64,000 nucleotides of DNA from an uncultured Prevotella sp. (GTDB taxonomy: Bacteria; Bacteroidota; Bacteroidia; Bacteroidales; Bacteroidaceae), in contig CAAGKM010000030.1 in the NCBI GenBank assembly GCA_900770395.1, positions 248,001 through 312,000 of the forward strand, read 5' to 3'. The translations under genes and the position numbers were made by a program. The notes under the pieces are model-generated. The model was not told the origin of the DNA, ran no database searches, and was given only the letters and a program-made list of their open reading frames with translations. Shown here piece by piece: positions 8,306-17,800 of the stretch (within the stretch, counting starts at the first letter, position 1; the number at the start of each line of letters is the position of its first letter).

Positions 8306-9763
8306 ATGAATAAAAGATTTTTTTTAAGTTTAATAATGATTCTCTCGCTGCTGGCGGCACATGCTGCCGGCAGCAGTTATAAGGTGCTGGTGCTCACTGA
8401 GCGTGGCGGACAGCACGAAGGGTTTGTGAGTGCAGCAATGAAATGGATGAAGAAGGAGGGCAAAGCCAACGGATTCACCATTACCGAAATACATAACACA
8501 GCACAAATTGACAGTAGCTTCCTTGCGCAGCACAAGGTGTTTGTGCAGCTCGACTATCCGCCATACAACTGGACCGACAAGGCAAAGGCGGCATTTGAGC
8601 AGGCTATTTTCGACGGTACCATCGGATGGGTTGGGTTTCACCATGCCACACTGCTTGGCGACTTCGACGGGTTTCCCATGTGGAACTGGTTTTCCGACTA
8701 CATGGGCGGCATACGCTTCAAAAACTATATCGCTCCCACAGCTTCGGGCAAGGTTGTGGTGGAGCGTCGCAATCATCCGGTTATGGAAGGCGTATCTCCT
8801 GAATTTAATATTGACAAAGATGAGTGGTATACTTTCAACCACAGTCCCCGACATAGAGTTGATGTGATAGCCCATGTTGATGAGGCAAGCTACAGTCCTG
8901 CCTCCCATGTGAAGATGGGTGACCACCCTGTGGTGTGGACCAATCCGAGGGTGAAGGCGCGCAACGTCTATTTCCTTATGGGGCATGACGGCAGTCTGCT
9001 TTCCAACCGCGATTTTACCAAGATGTTCTCCAATGCCCTGAAATGGGCGGCAGGACCTTCTTCATGGTTCCCGAGGTTCAGGGTGCTGGTGCATGTAAAC
9101 CCTCATGTTGAACCAGCCCACAAGCAGTTTGGCGATGACGGAGTGAAGTTCCTTCGCGACATGACCATCGGCGACGGGCTTGTGGTGGATGTCACCACCG
9201 ACATAGCTGACTTTAATGATGAGAAGCTGCGCACCTATCACCTTGTGGTGTCGCTCAACGACAATCCCGGTCATTCGCCTGAGCAGCGCGAGGCTTTCAG
9301 ACGGTATATGGAGAATGGCGGCGCATGGCTCGGCTTTCATGCTGCAGCCTATAACGACGGCAACACCCGTTGGCAATGGTTTGTCGATTTCCTTGGCGGA
9401 GCAGTGTTCCACCGCAACAACTGGCCTCCTCAGTCGGCAAAGCTGGTTGTCGACGATTCGTCCCATCCTGTTACCAAGGACATGCCTTCAACATATATTG
9501 CCCCCATGAACGAATGGTATCAATGGAAACCCAGTCCACGTGAGCACAGCAATGTGAAAGTTCTGCTCACACTGTCGCCCGACAACTATCCCATAGGCTT
9601 CAAGGACACCGTGGTCGACGGCGATTTGCCTGTGGTGTGGACCAACACCCGTTACAACATGATTTACATGAATATGGGACATGGACCTCGCACGTTTGTT
9701 GACCCAACACAGAATTATCTTGTCTATAATGCCATCCGCTGGCTGATGCGCAGCAGATTTTAG
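8306..9763 (+). CDS. Exported protein with two tandem ThuA-like domains
   Basis: 485 residues with signal peptide (MNKRFFLSLIMILSLLAAHAAG). Two copies of a ThuA-like fold (PF06283, glutamine-amidotransferase-like) can be read. Copy 1, about residues 25-255, has KVLVLTERGGQHEGF, GWVGFHHATL, NHPVMEG, EWYTF and PVVWTNPR..N..FLMGHDG. Copy 2, about 256-485, has FRVLVHVNPHVEPAHK, AWLGFHAAAYN, SHPVTKDMP, EWYQW and PVVWTNTRYNMIYMNMGHG. ThuA proteins are tied to sugar metabolism but their reaction is generally not established. It sits between two GH2 genes of PUL 1, so a role on the same glycan is likely. A run of eight T (8328-8335) falls in signal-peptide codons 5-7. Domain assignment is confident; function is unknown. 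Confidence 0.85.
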   Translation: MNKRFFLSLIMILSLLAAHAAGSSYKVLVLTERGGQHEGFVSAAMKWMKKEGKANGFTITEIHNTAQIDSSFLAQHKVFVQLDYPPYNWTDKAKAAFEQAIFDGTIGWVGFHHATLLGDFDGFPMWNWFSDYMGGIRFKNYIAPTASGKVVVERRNHPVMEGVSPEFNIDKDEWYTFNHSPRHRVDVIAHVDEASYSPASHVKMGDHPVVWTNPRVKARNVYFLMGHDGSLLSNRDFTKMFSNALKWAAGPSSWFPRFRVLVHVNPHVEPAHKQFGDDGVKFLRDMTIGDGLVVDVTTDIADFNDEKLRTYHLVVSLNDNPGHSPEQREAFRRYMENGGAWLGFHAAAYNDGNTRWQWFVDFLGGAVFHRNNWPPQSAKLVVDDSSHPVTKDMPSTYIAPMNEWYQWKPSPREHSNVKVLLTLSPDNYPIGFKDTVVDGDLPVVWTNTRYNMIYMNMGHGPRTFVDPTQNYLVYNAIRWLMRSRF

Positions 9764-9828
9764 AAGTAAAATGTGTTATAATTACACGGACCTCAAGGCT
9801 ATAATCGTTTAAATAACTTGAAAACTAT

Positions 9829-12258
9829 ATGAAAACATATCGAACACTACTTAGTCTGCTGCTATGCGGAATTATGGCACATGCCTATGCGCTGATACCT
9901 GCCAATCACAGACAGAGACTCACCGATAACTGGGAGTTCATCCGTCAGGACATGGGAAGCATCTGGGAGGTGATGCGCCCCATCACCGGCGCAGGCAAGC
10001 CCGAGACTGTGCCTCTCTGGCAGAAAGTAATCCTGCCCCATTGCTTTAACGCCGAAGATGCCGTGGCTCCCGACGTGAACTACTATCAGGGCGCAGGCTG
10101 GTATCGCACCGCGCTCGATATTGACACTCCTTACAGCAATGGACGCGTGTTTCTGGAGTTTGAGGGTGCCGGACAGAAAACCGACGTGTATGTTTACACC
10201 ACCCACGTTGCCTCACATACCGGAGGCTACGACGGATGGAAGGCAGACATTACCGACGCAGTGGAGCAGTTTCGCAGAAATCCTGTTTGCAGCAAGCGGT
10301 ACGGCGGAAAGATTCCTGTGGCAATACGTTGCGACAACAGCCGTAACACAGAAATGATTCCTTCCGACATGTCGGACTTCAATCTCTACGGCGGGCTGTA
10401 CCGCTACGTCAACCTTGTGTATACTCCTGCTGTGCATCCGGATTATATTCACATCAATGCCTCCACCGATGAGAAGGACAGGCAGGGCGACGTGACCGTG
10501 AATGTTCAGATGGCAGGCATGAATAATGGTTCAGACCAATGCCGCATGTACATACGCATCATTGGTCCCGACGGCGTGGAGATACACAGAAAGAATCTTA
10601 TCGCCGACACACAAACCGCTTATAGTTTCTCTGTGAAGCGCCCCGGACTGTGGTCGCCCGACACGCCCAATCTTTACACCTGTCTCGTAGAAACGGTATG
10701 CAGCGGCGACACGCTGCGCACCGCTGAGCGTTTCGGCTTCCGGCATTTCCGCTTCGAGGAGAAAGGACCGTTCTATCTTAACGGCAAGCGTCTGCTGCTG
10801 CGCGGCACTCACCGCCATGAAGACCATGCTGGAGTGGCAGCGGCAATGACCGAAGAGATGATGCGCACGGAGATGCGGCAGATAAAGGATATGGGTGCCA
10901 ACTTCATACGCCTCGGGCACTACCTGCAGTCGGACATTATCCTCAGGCTTTGCGATGAAATGGGAATAATAGTGTGGGAGGAAATACCATGGTGTCGTGG
11001 AGGTCTTGGAGGTCAGGCATATCGCGAACAGGCGCGCCGCATGCTCACCAACATGATTGAGCAGCACCGCAATCACCCGTCAATCGTGCTTTGGGGCATG
11101 GGCAACGAGAACGACTGGCCTGGTGACTTCGAGCAGTTCAGCAAAGACAGCATACGCGCCTTCATGAGCGAGCTTAACGACCTGTCACACCGCCTTGACC
11201 CGTCGCGCTCAACGGTGATACGCCGCTGCGATTTCTGCAAGGATATTGTCGATGTCTATTCGCCCACAATCTGGGCAGGATGGTATGGTCGCCGCTTCCG
11301 TGACTACCGCGAGATGGAGCAGGCGGGAATGAACGCCACCACACGCTTTATCCATGCCGAATGGGGAGGCGACAGTCATGCAGGACGACATGCCGAGGAG
11401 GTGGTCAGCAACGGCCGCTCATCATTCGACATAGAGGCAGGCGACCGTAATGGCGACTGGAGCGAATCTTACATAGTGCGCCTGTTCGACTGGCACCTTA
11501 AGGAGCAGGAGAATATGCCGTGGCTTACGGGAAGTGCCTTCTGGACTTTTAAGGACTTCTCCACGCCGTTGCGCCCGCAGAATCCGATACCCTATGTTAA
11601 CCAAAAGGGAGTAGTGCAGCGTGACGGAACTCCGAAGGAGAGCTACTACGTGTTTCAGTCGTATTGGAGCAAGAAGCCGATGGTGCATATCTACGGGCAC
11701 ACCTGGCCCGTGAGGTGGGGCAAGCCCGAAGAGCCAAGGGAAATACTTGTTTATTCCAACTGCCCCGAGGTGGAGCTGATAGTAAACGGCAAGAGCCATG
11801 GCAGGAAAAAGCGCAACAGTCAGGACTTTCCTGCTGCCGGTCTGCACTGGAACGTGGTGCTGAACGAGGGCGACAACAGTATTGAGGCAATTGCATATGA
11901 TGGCAAGATGCGCCTGAGCGACACCATTCGCCAGAAATATCAGACAGCCGTATGGGGAGAACCGTCAGAAATACGGCTTACACAGATTGCGCTCACTGCC
12001 GACACGGTGCTGATACAGGCTGAGCTGGTGGATAACAACGGGGTGCGTTGCCTTGATGCCTGCAATTTCATAGAGTTTGAATGTATAGACAAGCATGCAC
12101 TGATTCAGAATCAGGGCACAGCACAGGGCTCGCGCCGCATACAGGCTGCCAACGGTCTGGCAGCAATCCGCGTGAAGCGTAGTGACATGCCGGTGACAGT
12201 AGGCGCACGCTCAGGCAAGTGTCGGCTTAGAAGTACTGTTGTTGTGAAAGAAAAATAA
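9829..12258 (+). CDS. GH2 family beta-glycosidase
   Basis: 809 residues, signal peptide MKTYRTLLSLLLCGIMAHAYA. Sugar-binding, Ig-like and TIM-barrel domains are in the usual order, followed by a beta domain. The acid/base is E427 in WGMGNEND and the nucleophile E511 in HAEWGG. VNQKGVV after the barrel again fits the N-x-K motif often seen in beta-glucuronidases. Unlike the first GH2 enzyme it has no malectin domain. It is the last gene of PUL 1; a terminator lies about 350 nt downstream. Two different GH2 enzymes in one operon suggest two different beta-linked side sugars or linkages in the substrate. The exact specificity cannot be read from sequence. Confidence 0.92.
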   Translation: MKTYRTLLSLLLCGIMAHAYALIPANHRQRLTDNWEFIRQDMGSIWEVMRPITGAGKPETVPLWQKVILPHCFNAEDAVAPDVNYYQGAGWYRTALDIDTPYSNGRVFLEFEGAGQKTDVYVYTTHVASHTGGYDGWKADITDAVEQFRRNPVCSKRYGGKIPVAIRCDNSRNTEMIPSDMSDFNLYGGLYRYVNLVYTPAVHPDYIHINASTDEKDRQGDVTVNVQMAGMNNGSDQCRMYIRIIGPDGVEIHRKNLIADTQTAYSFSVKRPGLWSPDTPNLYTCLVETVCSGDTLRTAERFGFRHFRFEEKGPFYLNGKRLLLRGTHRHEDHAGVAAAMTEEMMRTEMRQIKDMGANFIRLGHYLQSDIILRLCDEMGIIVWEEIPWCRGGLGGQAYREQARRMLTNMIEQHRNHPSIVLWGMGNENDWPGDFEQFSKDSIRAFMSELNDLSHRLDPSRSTVIRRCDFCKDIVDVYSPTIWAGWYGRRFRDYREMEQAGMNATTRFIHAEWGGDSHAGRHAEEVVSNGRSSFDIEAGDRNGDWSESYIVRLFDWHLKEQENMPWLTGSAFWTFKDFSTPLRPQNPIPYVNQKGVVQRDGTPKESYYVFQSYWSKKPMVHIYGHTWPVRWGKPEEPREILVYSNCPEVELIVNGKSHGRKKRNSQDFPAAGLHWNVVLNEGDNSIEAIAYDGKMRLSDTIRQKYQTAVWGEPSEIRLTQIALTADTVLIQAELVDNNGVRCLDACNFIEFECIDKHALIQNQGTAQGSRRIQAANGLAAIRVKRSDMPVTVGARSGKCRLRSTVVVKEK

Positions 12259-12367
12259 AAGCCGTGGAAGAAAATATAACCACTACTTTTTAGGACCTTG
12301 CTGAATTTGTATTGTTTTAATTATCAGTAATATGGAAAAATTTAGTGCTACTTTTCTCCTATATACT

Positions 12368-12399
12368 GTTGCAGGAATATAAAAAAACATATACCTTTG
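12368..12399 (+). promoter_or_regulatory. Bacteroidetes-type promoter in a gene-free stretch
   Basis: TACCTTTG (12392-12399) matches the -7 consensus TAnnTTTG, with GTTG (12368-12371) 20 nt upstream as a -33 box (three of four bases). The next open gene starts more than 500 nt later, beyond a terminator at 12606. Confidence 0.5.
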
Positions 12400-12438
12400 C
12401 ACTGAAATTGTTAAGGATAGCATCATATTGTTTGTCGT

Positions 12439-12483
12439 GAAGCCCGTGAGGGTGATGGCGATAAAAAGAAGCCCGTGAGGGTG
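12439..12483 (+). repeat. Two exact 16-nt direct repeats
   Basis: GAAGCCCGTGAGGGTG occurs at 12439-12454 and again at 12468-12483, start to start 29 nt. Each copy contains a small CCC-GTGA-GGG hairpin. Confidence 0.85.
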
Positions 12484-12605
12484 TACAACAAAAGATATGG
12501 ATTAGCACTATATGTTAGCTTCATCATTTTTAGATTTAAAGTTAGTTTTTATATTAGTATTTTGTAGTTTTTAGAAGTAGGTTAATTTTTTAGGTAAAAA
12601 TTTGC

Positions 12606-12650
12606 GTGAGACTGTGTCAGACGGATGATGGCACAGTCTCACATTTTTTA
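12606..12650 (+). terminator. Rho-independent terminator
   Basis: GTGAGACTGTG (12606-12616) pairs perfectly over 11 bp with CACAGTCTCAC (12632-12642), followed by ATTTTTTA. It would end both PUL 1 read-through transcripts and the candidate small RNA. The core is close to the hairpin after susD at 1981. Confidence 0.85.
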
Positions 12651-12925
12651 GGGCTTTCCTTTAAATTACGTTACATCTCGGCATAAAAAAATATTAAAAA
12701 ACTGCTTAAATGAAAGATTCTTCATTGGCTTTCCCTTCGGTCTCCGACCGTTGGTTCTTCATTGACTTCGTCGAACTTACGTTTCTTCATTTTTTTCGTA
12801 AACTTTTGATAAGTTACTCCCGTTCGACAAAAAATATATTAAAATTTTATTTTATATTTTGTTTTGTGCTCACTTATTCGTAACTTTGTACAGAAATTAT
12901 AAATCACGGAAGTGGAGGGATAATT
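12651..12925. other. AT-rich intergenic stretch with decayed repeat and promoter
   Basis: No gene seen. Bases 12758-12775 are the reverse complement of the repeat core TTCGACGAAGTCAAT that appears at 23567. Bases 12812-12888 match almost exactly the sequence at 50464-50540, ending in a promoter. Confidence 0.6.
12858..12888 (+). promoter_or_regulatory. Promoter of the AAA/PD-(D/E)XK gene
   Basis: TTTG (12858-12861), 19-nt spacer, TAACTTTG (12881-12888): a full match to the Bacteroidetes housekeeping promoter. The spacer end CACTTATTCG recurs at other promoters in this window (50428, 50510). Confidence 0.8.
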
Positions 12926-14488
12926 ATGGCAGACAAAAAACTGAAGCTGTGCCCTGTGGGCATACAGACATTTGAGAACATAATAGAGGAAAACTATCTA
13001 TATATTGACAAGACTGAATATGTGTACAACCTTGTACACAGTGCACCTAAATATTTTTTTCTGAGCCGTCCCCGCCGGTTTGGCAAGTCATTGCTCACCT
13101 CCACGTTAAAGAGCTACTTTGAAGGTCGCCGTGACCTTTTTAAGGGGCTGGCAATAGACAAGCTCGAAACAGAGTGGACGAAATATCCTGTGCTGCATTT
13201 CGACATGAGTCTTGGCAAACATCTTGAAAAGGATGCCTTAGAGCGTTATTTGGCGAGAAGAATAGCCGAACATGAAGAGGTATATGGCATAACTGAGCCT
13301 GCTGTGGACAATAACGACCGTCTGACGGAATTGATACGTAGAGCATACGAGCAGACCGGACAGAAAGTCGTGGTGCTCATCGATGAATATGACGCTCCGC
13401 TGCTGGACGTGATGCATGAGGACGAGAATCTGCCTGTGCTCCGCAACGTGATGCGTAACTTCTACTCGCCATTGAAGGCTTGCGACCCATATCTTCGTTT
13501 TGTGTTCCTCACAGGCATAACCAAGTTCTCTCAGCTCAGTATATTCAGCGAGCTGAACAATATATCGAACATCAGCATGATGGAGCCTTACGCCGCCATC
13601 TGCGGCATCACCAAGGAGGAGCTGCTCACACAGATGAAGGATTATATCGAACAGTTTGCGGAAAAACTCAACATCACCACTGATGAGATGGTGATGAAGC
13701 TGAAAGCGAAATACGACGGCTATCATTTCACATGGCCCTCGCCTGATATATACAACCCGTTCAGCCTTATGAACGCTTTTGCATGGGGAAAGCTGGATAA
13801 CTACAGGTTTGGCAGCGGCACACCCACTTTCCTCATTGAGATGCTGCGTAAATATAACGTCATTCCGCAGGCTATAGGACAGCGTGAGGTGTTTGCCTCG
13901 GCATTCGACGCCCCAACGGAACGGCTCACAGACATCACTCCGCTGCTCTATCAGAGCGGCTATATCACCATAAAGGATAAGAACCTGGAGGTAGACCTCT
14001 ATACCTTAGACATCCCCAACGGTGAGATTCGAATTGGGCTGATGCAAAGCCTTCTGCCCAACTATCTTGCGTCACAGACTGAGGACGGAAAAGTCATCGT
14101 TGCACGTATGTATCTCTGTCTGCTGAAAAACGATATGGATGGCGCACTGCGTCTGCTTCAGGAGTTTCTGCTCACCGTGCCATATTGTGACAACACCGAT
14201 TATGAGGGGCATTATCAGCAGATGCTGTATATCATCTTCTCGCTCTTCGGAATGTATGTCGACGTTGAGGTCCGCACGCCCCGCGGCAGAGTTGACATTG
14301 TGATGCGCACCAAGACCACATTATATATAATAGAGCTTAAGCTCAACCAGAGCGCCGATGCCGCCATGAAGCAGATTGAATTAAAGGATTATCCCTCGCG
14401 TTTTGCTTTTTGCGGACTGCCTGTAGTGAAGGTTGGCATCAACTTCGACAGTGACAGACGCACCATTGGCGACTGGAGGATTTCTTGA
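12926..14488 (+). CDS. AAA-ATPase-like protein with PD-(D/E)XK nuclease-like C-terminus (PF09820/PF08011 type)
   Basis: 520 residues, cytoplasmic, no signal peptide. The N-terminal half has the hallmark opening LCPVGIQTFENI...YIDKTEYVYNL and a phosphate-binding-like SRPRRFGKSLL, then VVLIDEYDAPLLD as the Walker B-like strand. The C-terminus has DVEVRTPRGRVDIVM followed by LYIIELKLNQSADAAMKQI, which fits the D...ExK core of PD-(D/E)XK nucleases. Such genes are common and often multicopy in Bacteroidetes; their job is not known. It stands alone between two PULs, with its own promoter (12858-12888) and a GGAGGG ribosome-binding site before ATG 12926. Domain assignment is confident, function unknown; a mobile or defence link is only a guess. 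Confidence 0.85.
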   Translation: MADKKLKLCPVGIQTFENIIEENYLYIDKTEYVYNLVHSAPKYFFLSRPRRFGKSLLTSTLKSYFEGRRDLFKGLAIDKLETEWTKYPVLHFDMSLGKHLEKDALERYLARRIAEHEEVYGITEPAVDNNDRLTELIRRAYEQTGQKVVVLIDEYDAPLLDVMHEDENLPVLRNVMRNFYSPLKACDPYLRFVFLTGITKFSQLSIFSELNNISNISMMEPYAAICGITKEELLTQMKDYIEQFAEKLNITTDEMVMKLKAKYDGYHFTWPSPDIYNPFSLMNAFAWGKLDNYRFGSGTPTFLIEMLRKYNVIPQAIGQREVFASAFDAPTERLTDITPLLYQSGYITIKDKNLEVDLYTLDIPNGEIRIGLMQSLLPNYLASQTEDGKVIVARMYLCLLKNDMDGALRLLQEFLLTVPYCDNTDYEGHYQQMLYIIFSLFGMYVDVEVRTPRGRVDIVMRTKTTLYIIELKLNQSADAAMKQIELKDYPSRFAFCGLPVVKVGINFDSDRRTIGDWRIS

Positions 14489-14572
14489 TTCTTCCCCATC
14501 ACCAAGCTCCATTCGATTTTTATCTCCAGTGTTAATTTTTGCTTAAATACGCATTCAACCAGATGTGGAAAG

Positions 14573-14629
14573 GCATAAAAAGTAGCAAATAAGTGTAAGA
14601 CAGACACTTAAACCTGCTACTTTTTATGC
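14573..14629. terminator. Large two-part hairpin, likely terminator
   Basis: GCATAAAAAGTAGCA (14573-14587) pairs perfectly over 15 bp with its complement at 14615-14629. Inside, TAAGTGT and ACACTTA form a second stem. T-runs on both strands make it a plausible bidirectional terminator separating the upstream gene from the susC operon. The rest of 14489-14822 holds only the susC promoter and an AT-rich leader. Confidence 0.8.
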
Positions 14630-14703
14630 TTTGTTTACAACCTTTATTTTGCTGATAATCAGAGCATGTTAACTTTTATGTCACTACTATTTGTTTATAT
14701 TCT

Positions 14704-14735
14704 ATTGCAAATGCAAAAAAATAATAATATCTTTG
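14704..14735 (+). promoter_or_regulatory. Promoter of the beta-glucan PUL (susC)
   Basis: TATCTTTG (14728-14735) with ATTG (14704-14707) 20 nt upstream. The predicted start of transcription near 14741 leaves a leader of about 80 nt before susC. Confidence 0.65.
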
Positions 14736-14822
14736 CAACCGAAATCACGAAATGCGTTGATTCGGCAAAACGGTTTAACCAAACAACAAAATAACTTAAA
14801 ATTAAAATTTAAAAATTGATTT

Positions 14823-17800
14823 ATGAAAAAGAGTTTAGTTCTATTTCTGATGGCAATGCTTGTATCAGTAACGGCTCTTGCCCAAAGCACAATCAAGGGT
14901 AAGGTTGTTGATGAGGCAGGCGAAGCTATCATTGGAGCCTCGGTGGTGATGAAAGGATCATCACAGGGGACAGTGACCGATCTCGATGGTAATTTTACCA
15001 TCCAAGCCCAACCTGGGGGGGTGTTGACTATATCATATATAGGATATGTCTCTCAGGACGTTAAGGCAGCCAACGGTATGAGAGTGACACTGAAAGAAGA
15101 CAACACCACTCTCGACGATTTGGTAGTTGTAGGTTATGGTGTGCAGAAGAAGTCTGTGGTGACAGCATCAATCTCCAAGGTTGATTCCGATGTTCTTGAC
15201 CAAACCGCTCCAGTGCGTATGGATAACGCTTTACGTGGTCTTGCCTCTGGTGTGCAGGTGATTGCAGGTGATGGTCAGCCAGGTTCAGGTACTCGTGTGC
15301 GCATTCGTGGTATTGGTACCATTAACAATTCCGACCCTCTCTACATTGTAGACGGTATGCCTATCGGTGGTGGCATTGACAACATCAACCCGGCAGATAT
15401 CGAGAATATCGAGGTGCTGAAGGATGCCGCCTCTGGTGCAATCTATGGTGCCCGCGCTGCCAATGGTGTGGTTCTCGTGACGACAAAGAAGGGTAAGCTC
15501 GGCAAGGCACAGGTTTCATACAACGCTTCTTTTGGATGGCAGTCGGCTTGGCGCAAGCGTGATATGCTCAACGCTACAGAATATGCCACTCTTATGAACG
15601 AGGCTGCTGAGTATGCAGGAGAGTCACCAAGGTTCAGCGATGTTGCAAGTCTTGGCGCAGGTACAGACTGGCAGGATGTTTTGTTCAACAATGGTGCTCC
15701 TGTGCAGAATCACCAAGTAAGCTTGAGCGGTGCATCAGAGAAGGTGAATTACTATTTCTCTATGGGTTACTACGATCAGGAAGGTATTATTGGTGGTAAT
15801 TATGATGCTTCAAACTATAAGCGCTGGTCATTCCGCACAAACACTGAATATACAGTGTTTGATGAGAGTAAGACCCGTAACTGGCTCAAGTCTTTGAAGT
15901 TCACTGTCAACGCATCTTACTCACGCATCCATAGCCGTGGCATTACAGCTGGTAGCCTTACAGGCTCTGTGCTCGGAGATGCTCTGTTCATGGATCCGAC
16001 AATGAAGGTGTATGCTGAAAAAATAGATGAGCACACAAAAAAACTGGTTCCAGACGAGAGCCAGTTGCAGCCATATGACCGCAATAAACACGGCGAGCCC
16101 GTTTACGATAAGTTGACAGGCAAACTGCTTACCATGCCAAGTAAAGACTTCAATGAGCTTTCTAACCCTCTGGCGCGTCTGTCGAGAAATCAGAATGGTA
16201 AGAACAACTCAGATAAAATTATTGCCAACCTTGCTTTGGACTTCAATATCTGGGACAATCTCCATTATAAGTTCTCTTGGGGGTCTGACCTCGCATTCTG
16301 GGGCTCAGACAACTGGTGGCAGCCTGCTTATTTGAATGTAAACAACCACACCGATAATTCTGGTGTGTATTCTGAAATGAACCGTGGCTATACATGGCAG
16401 ATTGAGAACGTGCTGACATACGACAAGACTATCGGTGACCACTCTTTTAATGTAGTGCTCGGTCAGTCAGCTTCACGTTACACAAGCCGTGCTCTTAATG
16501 GTACACGTTATGACCTTCCAGAATATATGGACAACAAGGCAAACATCGATTTTGCAACAGGCCTTTACAATGATGGCAAGCAGAGAAATGGTGGCGGTCT
16601 TGGTGATCCTAACTCTTTGGCTTCTTACTTCGGACGTTTGAGCTACAACTATGCCGAGCGTTATATGTTGCAGGCTACTGTGCGTCGTGACGGTTCAAGT
16701 CGTTTTGGTCCTAAGAACAAGTGGGGTACCTTCCCGTCCGTATCTCTTGGTTGGAACATCATGAACGAAAACTTTATGGAGAACACACGCGACTGGCTCG
16801 CAAACATGAAGCTGCGTGCAAGCTGGGGTAAGAACGGTAATGAGAATATCGGTAACTTCCGTTACACTGCAAACGTTGCAACTGGTAATAACTATCCTTT
16901 CGGTGCAGGCAACGGTTCTCAGATTATTTTGGGCTCTAAGCCAACAGGCACACCTAACGCTGACCTTAAATGGGAGGAGAGTGAGCAGACAAACATCGGT
17001 CTCGACCTCGGTTTCTTCAATAACTCACTCACATTCAGTGTAGACTACTTCATTAAGAAGACCAATGGTATGTTGAAGGAGATGGCTATTCCTTCTTACC
17101 TCGGCGAGTCGAAGCCTTGGGGTAACGTTGGCTCAATGGAGAACAAAGGATTTGAATTTGAACTCGGATATAAAATAAGTCACAAGGACTTCCGTTTTGC
17201 AACCTCTCTCAACCTCTCATATATCAAGAACAAGCTTACCAACCTTGGTAATGCTGACGGTTTTGAGGCGATGGACCATGTACACATCTTGGGTAACGTA
17301 GGCCGTGCAGAGAACGGACAGCCTTATCCATTCTTCTATGGATACAGTACCGACGGTATCATTCAGAATGAGGCAGAGGCTGCTGAATACAACGCAAAAT
17401 ATGGTGAGAATGCAAAGCCCGGTGATGTGCGCTTCGTAGATTGGAGTGGTAATAATAAGATAGATGATGCTGATAAGCACAACATTGGTAATGGTTATCC
17501 AAAGTGGACATTCGGCTGGAACTTCAACGCTTCTTATAAAGATTTTGACTTCAGCATGCTGCTCTCTGGTGCTCTTGGCGGTAAAATTGCCGATGTGACA
17601 CGTCGTATCGACTGCCGTTATGTGAATATGCCTGCTGAGTTTATGGACCGTTGGCACGGTGAGGGCACAAGTAACTCAATGCCACGCTTCACTTATGCAG
17701 ACAAGGATCCAAATGGAAACTGGACAAAGTTCTCAGACCTGTATATCCACAACGGCGACTATATGCGTATCAAGAACATACAGTTAGGCTATACTCTGCC

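Larger units (their letters stand above)
12405..12650 (+). ncRNA. Candidate small structured RNA
   Basis: This stretch is bounded by a promoter (12368-12399) and a strong rho-independent terminator (12606-12650), giving a transcript of roughly 245 nt. It has no convincing ORF. Inside are two exact 16-nt direct repeats (12439-12454 and 12468-12483), each containing CCCGTGAGGG (12443-12452, 12472-12481), which would fold as a 3-bp stem closed by a GUGA tetraloop of the stable GNRA class. An alternative reading is a decayed repeat element, or the untranslated remains of a lost gene. Confidence 0.35.

Noticed and set aside
12439..12540. Short open frame across the twin repeats (reads ...KKPVRVYNKRYGLALY...)
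   Set aside because: No ATG and no ribosome-binding site; the repeats explain the pattern better as RNA structure or repeat DNA.
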